10,278 nucleotides of DNA. It comes from Thermoplasmata archaeon (GTDB lineage: Archaea; Thermoplasmatota; Thermoplasmata; Thermoplasmatales; Thermoplasmataceae). The stretch lies in NCBI GenBank assembly GCA_021826795.1, contig JAKAYM010000064.1, forward strand, positions 1-10,278. The letters are read 5' to 3'. Under the pieces are notes generated by a model, which was not told the DNA's origin, ran no database searches, and saw nothing but the letters and a program-made list of their open reading frames with translations. The translations under genes were made by a program, and so were the position numbers. The number at the start of each line of letters is the position of its first letter. Position 1 is the stretch's first letter. This document shows positions 6,076 through 10,278 of the stretch, one piece after another.

Positions 6076-6425
6076 CATTGTTCATTTATAGTGGGTGATT
6101 CTGGTTTAAATCCAGGAAATGCAACATACACTTCTATAAATCATTCTGTAACATTCACGGAAACAAGTTTTGCAACACGGCACGTTAATGCAAACGACTT
6201 GTCTCACCATAATAATTCCTCGCAAAGTTAACATTTATGTTAACAAATAGAACATATACATTTACCATAACCAATCTTAGCAGTCATTATAAGGCAACTC
6301 CACATTTCGGGGAAACTATTGAAGGAAATAAGATATTAGAACCTGCCCATTACTTTTACAGGGCATACATGACAGGGACCATATCTCCAAACAATGCAAC
6401 TTTGGGATTTTTGTCATATACATAA
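6076..6425 (+). pseudogene. Remnant of a repeat-bearing cell-surface protein (thermopsin/S-layer-like repeat)
   Basis: Two consecutive frames together read as one surface-protein repeat. The first (6076-6231) contains GNATYTSINHSVTFTETSFA and stops at TAA 6229-6231. The second (from about 6216, with an ATG at 6237) contains NRTYTFTITNLSSHYKATPH, then YMTGTISPNNATL, and stops at 6423-6425. In Thermoplasmatales surface proteins, VTFTETxL, a TYTFTI strand and GTxSPxNATL follow one another in this order, so a frameshift near 6220 has split one domain. There is no signal peptide in front and no anchor behind, so only an internal piece remains. Asn-Xaa-Thr/Ser sites fit an exported glycoprotein ancestor. 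The exact parent family is inferred from memory. Confidence 0.65.
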
Positions 6426-6521
6426 TTTACCTTATAAGAGATAAGGCTACATGGATTTACAAATAAATTAAATTATATGGTAAGATATGCGGAGAGTTTG
6501 AAGAAATACATATAATTATTA

Positions 6522-6530
6522 AGTTTAAAT
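6522..6530 (+). promoter_or_regulatory. TATA-like box of the VTT protein gene
   Basis: AGTTTAAAT is centred about 24 bases before the GTG at 6550, which fits leaderless transcription and supports GTG as the true start. Confidence 0.5.
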
Positions 6531-6549
6531 TCATGCTATATAGGATATA

Positions 6550-7185
6550 GTGACACTTTTACCTTATGCATTTTTTTCTTCACTCGGATATATAGGCATA
6601 TTCGCTTTAAGCCTGCTATCCAGCCTTATCATTTTTATACCGGTGCCTTATCTTTTTGTTATACTATTTGCTGCTTTAAGCGGAAGATTTGAACCCGGGT
6701 TATTGATATTATCAAGCACCGGTGGTGCAACAATTGGAAAAATGGTCCTTTTCCAGTCATTTTACAGTGGAGCTGCGATTACAAAGACTAAAACCAGGGA
6801 AAACCTCACTGCCTTTCAAACACTTGTTTCCAGGTATGCCTGGATTGCAGTATTTATAGTGGCAAGTACTCCATCTCCAGACGATATTGTTTACGTTCCA
6901 CTTGGAATTGCAAGATACAGCAGAATACGCTTTCTCACTGCCCTGCTTGCTGGAAAAACTGTAATTACTGCCTTAACAGTTCTTGGTGCAGGCATATTAT
7001 CTAATTCTGTGTTTGGCTCCCTGATCCTTGGAGAAGATAAATATAGCACAATGGAAATTATCATAATAGGAATAATATTTGCGATCTTAGCTGTACTCAT
7101 AACCTATATTATAAATCGCATAGATTGGAAAAAATATATTGACAAACATGCTTCCCTGAAATCCAGAAAGCAGAAGTTGCAGTAG
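6550..7185 (+). CDS. VTT (DedA/SNARE-associated-like) domain membrane protein
   Basis: An integral membrane protein of 211 residues starting at GTG. Hydrophobic segments run at about 12-44, 50-69, 96-121, 128-152 and 169-189. VTT-family features are visible: a glycine-containing re-entrant region GRFEPGLLILSSTGGATIGK (45-64), an F...RY segment (89-96), and STPSPDDIVYVPLGIARYS (106-124), which corresponds to the second conserved proline/glycine loop. The PDD-IVYxPLG form and the following RFLTALLAGK are closest to the YqaA-like branch. VTT proteins act in membrane lipid handling or small-solute transport; the substrate here cannot be told. The tail (192-211) is basic and probably cytoplasmic. 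It appears to be a single-gene unit, placed just after a surface-protein remnant. Confidence 0.82.
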   Translation: MTLLPYAFFSSLGYIGIFALSLLSSLIIFIPVPYLFVILFAALSGRFEPGLLILSSTGGATIGKMVLFQSFYSGAAITKTKTRENLTAFQTLVSRYAWIAVFIVASTPSPDDIVYVPLGIARYSRIRFLTALLAGKTVITALTVLGAGILSNSVFGSLILGEDKYSTMEIIIIGIIFAILAVLITYIINRIDWKKYIDKHASLKSRKQKLQ

Positions 7186-7335
7186 GGAAGATGTAAATTA
7201 TAATTATTTGTGACTATATATTATGATATCACTAATTGTGTTCCTGTATAAACAATCAAAACGCTCTGATGATTGCTAAAATAGAATATTAGCGAATCAA
7301 CAAGGGAAAGATTAAAAAAGTAAAAACGTTTAATG

Positions 7336-7343
7336 TATATAAT
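7336..7343 (+). promoter_or_regulatory. TATA box of the CBS-HEPN gene
   Basis: TATATAAT is centred about 25 bases before ATG 7364. An out-of-frame ATG at 7353 meets TGA within five codons and would lie upstream of the predicted transcript start. Confidence 0.6.
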
Positions 7344-7363
7344 AAGACAAAGATGAATACGAA

Positions 7364-8188
7364 ATGACAGAAAATAAAATTGAATCTGATTATCTGTTGT
7401 CTAGGATTAATGAAATGTTTAAGATAGTAGATATCTCAAATAAAATAGTTAGCGCCAAGAATGAAGAAAGAGCAAAGCAAATTCATGAGATAAAGGATTT
7501 TGATAGAGTTCCAATTGAAGATAAAGATGGCAATATTAAAGAGTATTATGATTCAAATGAGGATAAAATAGTACAAATTACACCGGCTGACCTGGTTTCA
7601 GAGTCTACCGGAATATTAGAAACTTTGAGCAGCCTTTATCCGAATAAGTTTTATTTTGTTTTAACAGGCAATAGAATAACGCATATTGTTCATTATTCTG
7701 ACCTTAATAACCCAATAGTTTTACCGGGAATTTATACTCTAATAGCTTATTGTGAAATAGAAATACGTAAGTATGCTAGAGAAAAGAATACATATGGCAA
7801 AACAGATAGCGACATTGAGAAACTCTTAACAGACATTAATACTAGAAACCCCAGTTTTACAATAAAGATTACCCGGGCGAAGAAACAGCTTAAAAAGAAA
7901 ATAGACAACAAAATTGAGACAAATTTACTCGATGAACTATATCTTGATGATGAACTTATAATGTTTAGGGAACTTATTTCAATGCTTAATGATGAACGAT
8001 CCAATGAATTCAAAAAATGTGTGGACCTTAGTGATACTACAATAACTTCATATAACAAGCTCAGGAATGATATAATGCATTCCAATTATCAGATGATAGA
8101 AAGACAAAGTCATGACGTTGAAGAATTGGGTGTATTTATAAAAGCCTGCCAGAGAATCATATCCTATATAGAAGATATATCTAACTGA
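7364..8188 (+). CDS. CBS-domain and HEPN-like fusion protein
   Basis: The product has 274 residues and is predicted to be soluble. The N-terminal 65 residues are helical and charged. Residues about 69-119 form a CBS-like motif: IVQITPADLVSESTGILETL, then FYFVLTGNRITHIVHYSDLN, the usual strand-helix-strand order ending in the xDL signature. A helical linker follows (121-185). The C-terminus (187-274) is all helical and carries LRNDIMH (233-239), which matches the R-x4-H signature of HEPN domains, with Arg234 and His239 as candidate catalytic residues. From memory, bacterial proteins with a CBS half followed by a helical domain ending in LRDxLAH have the same order. HEPN proteins are often RNases in toxin-antitoxin and defence systems; the CBS part may sense an adenine nucleotide. 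No antitoxin gene is adjacent. RNase activity is inference. Confidence 0.72.
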   Translation: MTENKIESDYLLSRINEMFKIVDISNKIVSAKNEERAKQIHEIKDFDRVPIEDKDGNIKEYYDSNEDKIVQITPADLVSESTGILETLSSLYPNKFYFVLTGNRITHIVHYSDLNNPIVLPGIYTLIAYCEIEIRKYAREKNTYGKTDSDIEKLLTDINTRNPSFTIKITRAKKQLKKKIDNKIETNLLDELYLDDELIMFRELISMLNDERSNEFKKCVDLSDTTITSYNKLRNDIMHSNYQMIERQSHDVEELGVFIKACQRIISYIEDISN

Positions 8189-8223
8189 AATAATATGTGC
8201 CCAGTAGGATTATGATATATTAA

Positions 8224-8556
8224 ATAATTTGTGACTGGACGTATCTTACGGGAACCGTATCGCCAGCAGGTGCAACACTGACCATTAATGGAATTACTGT
8301 ACAGGTATCGACATCTGGTGATTTCAATGTCTCGGTTGCAAATGGGACTAATTATATTGTTGCATCTGAAACCAGCTACCAGACCTATCATCACAACGTA
8401 ACTTTAAATTCCGGCAGGACGAATAACGTGACAATAAATCTTAAACCAGTATCAAATCCATCCCCCACACCGGGTATTGCGATTTATGCTTTCATAGGTA
8501 TTGTTGCAATTGTTGCTGTCGCCGGAATTATATTGGTGCTGAAGAAGAGGAAATAA
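8224..8556 (+). pseudogene. Headless C-terminus of a cell-surface protein (PEGA-like repeat plus membrane anchor)
   Basis: The frame is open from just after a stop at 8221-8223 to TAA 8554-8556 and has no usable start codon near its beginning. It encodes TYLTGTVSPAGATLTINGI, then a beta-rich PEGA-like repeat (SGDFNVSVANGTNYIVASET, SYQTYHHNVTLNSG), a Pro/Ser linker SNPSPTPG, one hydrophobic segment (IAIYAFIGIVAIVAVAG plus IILVL) and a KKRK stop-transfer tail. This is the C-terminal layout of exported Thermoplasmatales surface proteins. Several Asn-Xaa-Thr/Ser sites are present. Its opening aligns with the last residues of the remnant ending at 6425, but the two differ at many positions, so they look like paralogous pieces. 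Without signal peptide or start it is probably not expressed. Confidence 0.75.
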
Positions 8557-8568
8557 TGTAGTTGGAGG

Positions 8569-8608
8569 AGAGCGGTACCACTCTTCATCCATAGTTTTCT
8601 CCATTTTC
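8569..8608 (+). terminator. Hairpin with T-rich tail
   Basis: AGAGCGGT (8569-8576) and ACCACTCT (8577-8584) pair with one C-A mismatch and no spacer bases beyond what the loop would consume. T-rich sequence follows (TTTTCTCCATTTTC). It sits just after the surface-protein remnant stop and could be its old terminator. Confidence 0.35.
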
Positions 8609-8749
8609 ATTGTCGGATTTTGATGAATTAACTTTGCACATATTAGAATTTTAGAAATAGTTATAAAATATCCTGACGACTTATGTTATCCATAATAAGG
8701 AATATAGATAATAGATCACCGGAATAAAGTGCTATAAAAGTTAAGGTGG

Positions 8750-9220
8750 TTGAGAGTTGTACGGGATCGTTTTAAAATTACAGCAATTCATATACACTAT
8801 CTGTTTCCCAGTATGCTTGATATATTCTCTATGCTTTCGGGCTTCGATATATTATATAAAACAATAGAGCGATTGTATTCGAACAATGAAGTTGTAATGG
8901 CCATATTTAATCTCCCTGTATTGATACTAAATAATATAGCAAATTCAGACGCAACAGGTGATGGGACTGGATATTCCTTAACAGTAAAGAAAAACTATGA
9001 ATCCTACGCACAAAGATTTAAAGACCTTGCAAAGGAGTTTGTAAATGATACTATGAATTACCTAGAAAAGTACCACGAAAGAGGAAATTCAGAGTTAGTA
9101 TTTGCTACAGACAAGAAAATATTGGAATGGAATATGCCGAAAAGACGGGACGGCAGGATAAGCAATGTACTGTTATCCATCAGTGTCTGGTATGATTTGT
9201 TCAATATAGGAAGACTTTAG
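8750..9220 (+). CDS. Unknown protein, paralogue of the pseudogene at 3151-3421
   Basis: The open frame allows 156 residues from TTG 8750; the first ATG is at 8813 and would give 135. The start is unsettled: a CTATAAAAG element at 8732-8740 would place transcription near 8760, after the TTG, which favours the ATG. The protein is mainly helical and charged, with ERLYSNNEVVMAIFNLPVLI, KKNYESYAQRFKDLAKEF and a basic MPKRRDGR near the C-terminus. No signal peptide or obvious membrane segment, and no family recognised. A second, broken copy exists about 5.5 kb upstream. The similarity covers the middle of the protein only, so that part is likely the functional core. Two copies in one window suggest a mobile or lineage-expanded family. 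Confidence 0.6.
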   Translation: MRVVRDRFKITAIHIHYLFPSMLDIFSMLSGFDILYKTIERLYSNNEVVMAIFNLPVLILNNIANSDATGDGTGYSLTVKKNYESYAQRFKDLAKEFVNDTMNYLEKYHERGNSELVFATDKKILEWNMPKRRDGRISNVLLSISVWYDLFNIGRL

Positions 9221-9376
9221 AATAGTGTCAAACACCCATGAATATTGTATCAAGAATCATAATAATACAAGACAACCTCAGGATATTCATAGCCTCGATA
9301 CTGATTAAGCAAATGCATTTTGCACAAATCCTGCACTGTCTAAGAGGCATCATGGAGGTTATTTGTGATCTACTGT

Positions 9377-9392
9377 AAAGCCAGCTGGCTTT
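9377..9392. promoter_or_regulatory. Perfect 16-bp palindrome upstream of the protease unit
   Basis: AAAGCCAGCTGGCTTT is its own reverse complement, with an unusually GC-rich core for this window. It ends 14 bases before the TATA-like element of the 9440 gene and lies more than 150 bases after the preceding stop codon, so an operator for a dimeric regulator fits better than a terminator. Confidence 0.55.
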
Positions 9393-9406
9393 CCCCAAAG
9401 GAATCG

Positions 9407-9418
9407 TTAAAAATTAAT
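9407..9418 (+). promoter_or_regulatory. TATA-like box of the 9440-10086 unit
   Basis: TTAAAAATTAAT covers positions about 22-33 before the ATG at 9440, fitting leaderless transcription. There is no Shine-Dalgarno sequence before that ATG. Confidence 0.5.
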
Positions 9419-9439
9419 ACCTAATCCCGATAAAGAATT

Positions 9440-9676
9440 ATGGAACTTTCACTCGTGGAAATTAAAGAAAAGCTTAAACCACAACTGAAGAGCCTTTTAG
9501 ATGTTGATACTTTTAAAATTGTTGCAGCGGAACGTAAGGAGAAATATTGGGTTTTAGTCATACAATACCAGGAAATCCAGAATGGACCAGGGGGAGTAGC
9601 TCATTTTCTTCAAACCAAGACAACCGCATTAAATGTAGAACCTGACACAGGTAAAATAGAAGCTATAATGCAATAA
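9440..9676 (+). CDS. Small conserved-looking protein paired with an aspartic protease
   Basis: The product has 78 residues: a helical N-terminus (VEIKEKLKPQLKSLLDVDTF) followed by a strand-rich part with YWVLVIQYQEI (35-45), a loop NGPGGVAHFLQ, and KTTALNVEPDTGKIEAIM. This strand order, with the final DxxTGKI turn, recalls GvpO-like or PepSY-like small alpha/beta domains, but I cannot assign it to either. No signal peptide, membrane segment or cysteine. It is the first gene of a two-gene unit, 14 bases ahead of the protease ATG, so it may be an inhibitor, substrate or partner of the protease; this is inferred only from position. Confidence 0.75.
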   Translation: MELSLVEIKEKLKPQLKSLLDVDTFKIVAAERKEKYWVLVIQYQEIQNGPGGVAHFLQTKTTALNVEPDTGKIEAIMQ

Positions 9677-9690
9677 GAGTGTGCATTTTA

Positions 9691-10086
9691 ATGGGAGAAA
9701 TACATTACAATATCCAAATTAATGGGCGGAGAATGAAACCTATACTCAATGCTTTGCTTGATACAGGTTCTTCTCTTAATGTTCTAGGCCATCAGCTTCC
9801 AGATGGGCATTTAACTTTTGAAATTGGTCCAGAAGTTTATAATTCTGAGGGAACCGAAGCACTTATTCCAGATACAGAAGAGAAACAAATCTTTGGGACG
9901 TTAACATTTGAAAGCATAATTATCGGTGGTTTTACAATTACTGACCCTAGATTCACTACATTTACTCTTATGAAGATAGCCGATGAAGCAATAATCGGCC
10001 ACCCCTTAATGCAATATCTCGAAATGATACTGGATTTCAGACCTGATAATGAAAGTGCTTCTATTCATCGCGCAACATCTATTTAA
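9691..10086 (+). CDS. Single-lobe retropepsin-like aspartic protease
   Basis: The product has 131 residues from ATG 9691; GTG 9679 would add four residues but leaves almost no gap after the preceding stop, so the ATG is preferred. The catalytic motif ALLDTGSSLNVL (21-32, Asp24-Thr25-Gly26) is preceded by the usual strand with a short turn (YNIQINGRRMKPIL). Near the C-terminus ADEAIIGHPLMQYLEMILDF is the conserved hydrophobic-hydrophobic-Gly motif of the fold. Only one DTG is present, so the enzyme should work as a homodimer, as retropepsins do; related cellular proteins are known as predicted clan AA aspartyl proteases. No signal peptide, so it probably acts in the cytoplasm, where this acid-adapted chemistry would be unusual. 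It shares a transcript with the 78-residue protein. Confidence 0.85.
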   Translation: MGEIHYNIQINGRRMKPILNALLDTGSSLNVLGHQLPDGHLTFEIGPEVYNSEGTEALIPDTEEKQIFGTLTFESIIIGGFTITDPRFTTFTLMKIADEAIIGHPLMQYLEMILDFRPDNESASIHRATSI

Positions 10087-10278
10087 TTGTACTGGGAAAA
10101 TAAAAGATTTCATTAATCTAACTATAACATCAAAGTGCCCAAATTTACCGACAGTATATCAGTGTTTCCTTATCCTAAGATTTTCCACAGATGAAATAAA
10201 AATTCTATATTTTTCCGTTTTTGTAGCGTATGCCATATATAAAGATTCTATTTCGATGGGAAGTAGTGTTTATTCTTC
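10087..10278. other. Downstream non-coding region with terminator-like and TATA elements
   Basis: T-rich runs at 10209-10214 and 10218-10222 (TTTTT-CCG-TTTTT pattern) could end the protease transcript; AAAAAT and ATTTTT nearby can pair weakly. CATATATAAA at 10234-10243 looks like a promoter for a gene running off the right edge. A frame from ATG 10256 (MGSSVYS...) is open to the end, but its spacing from the TATA box (about 18 bases) is short, so it is not called as a gene. Confidence 0.4.

Noticed and set aside
6100..6116. Stem-loop CTGG-TTTAAAT-CCAG resembling a tRNA T-arm
   Set aside because: No acceptor, D or anticodon arms are present around it, and the bases encode part of the surface-protein relic.
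7747..8085. Minus-strand open frame of 112 codons inside the CBS-HEPN gene
   Set aside because: It is a Ser/Leu/Ile-rich antisense shadow with no start signals.
8164..8394. Minus-strand open frame of 76 codons over the surface-protein remnant
   Set aside because: The plus strand here encodes a recognisable repeat and leads to a membrane anchor; the minus frame has no family features.
10256..10278. Open frame from ATG 10256 to the right edge
   Set aside because: Only seven codons are visible and the spacing to the TATA-like box is shorter than at the other leaderless genes here.

Overview
The window looks like a piece of an AT-rich archaeal chromosome, most likely from the Thermoplasmatales (Ferroplasma, Acidiplasma or Cuniculiplasma type). 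Three things point there. Most well-supported genes have a TATA-like box about 25 bases before the start codon and no room for a leader, the archaeal leaderless arrangement. Internal or leadered genes instead carry Shine-Dalgarno-like G-rich stretches. Two remnants have the repeat chemistry of Thermoplasmatales cell-surface proteins (GT[IV]SPxxATL, TYTFTI), one of them ending in a single membrane anchor and KKRK. The lineage call is inference from memory, not a search result.

Layout. 1-765 is the C-terminal two thirds of a long-form sugar-1-phosphate nucleotidyltransferase that enters from the left edge. 766-1246 is mostly non-coding and holds a possible scrap of a second nucleotidyltransferase start. 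1247-2632 (minus) is a 461-residue protein with a PD-(D/E)XK-like N-terminus and winged-helix-like segments. 2633-3577 is a decayed region: a perfect 12-bp inverted repeat, a 51-codon small ORF, a frameshifted copy of the gene found intact at 8750-9220, and a 34-codon ORF containing a G7 run. 3578-4186 (minus) is a clear pyroglutamyl peptidase. 4319-4640 is a probably frame-broken small gene behind an excellent promoter. 4841-6056 is a likely two-gene operon: a small two-cysteine protein and a beta-rich protein with C-terminal membrane segments, behind two dyad symmetries. 6076-6425 is the wreck of a surface protein. 6550-7185 is a VTT/DedA-like membrane protein. 7364-8188 is a CBS plus HEPN-like fusion with an RNDIMH motif. 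8224-8556 is the headless C-terminus of another surface protein. 8750-9220 is an unknown protein, parent of the pseudogene near 3300. 9440-10086 is a two-gene unit encoding a small protein and a single-lobe retropepsin-like aspartic protease, with a perfect 16-bp palindrome just upstream of its TATA box. The last 190 bases are non-coding with a TATA box near the right edge.

How it fits together. This is an accessory neighbourhood: single-gene promoters, short transcription units, several pseudogenes, and genes of types often seen in variable or defence-like regions (HEPN, PD-(D/E)XK-like) beside ordinary enzymes (nucleotidyltransferase, pyroglutamyl peptidase). No complete insertion sequence, CRISPR array, tRNA or rRNA was seen. 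The units most worth testing are the protease pair with its palindrome, the HEPN-CBS protein, and the 4841-6056 operon with its ambiguous start.
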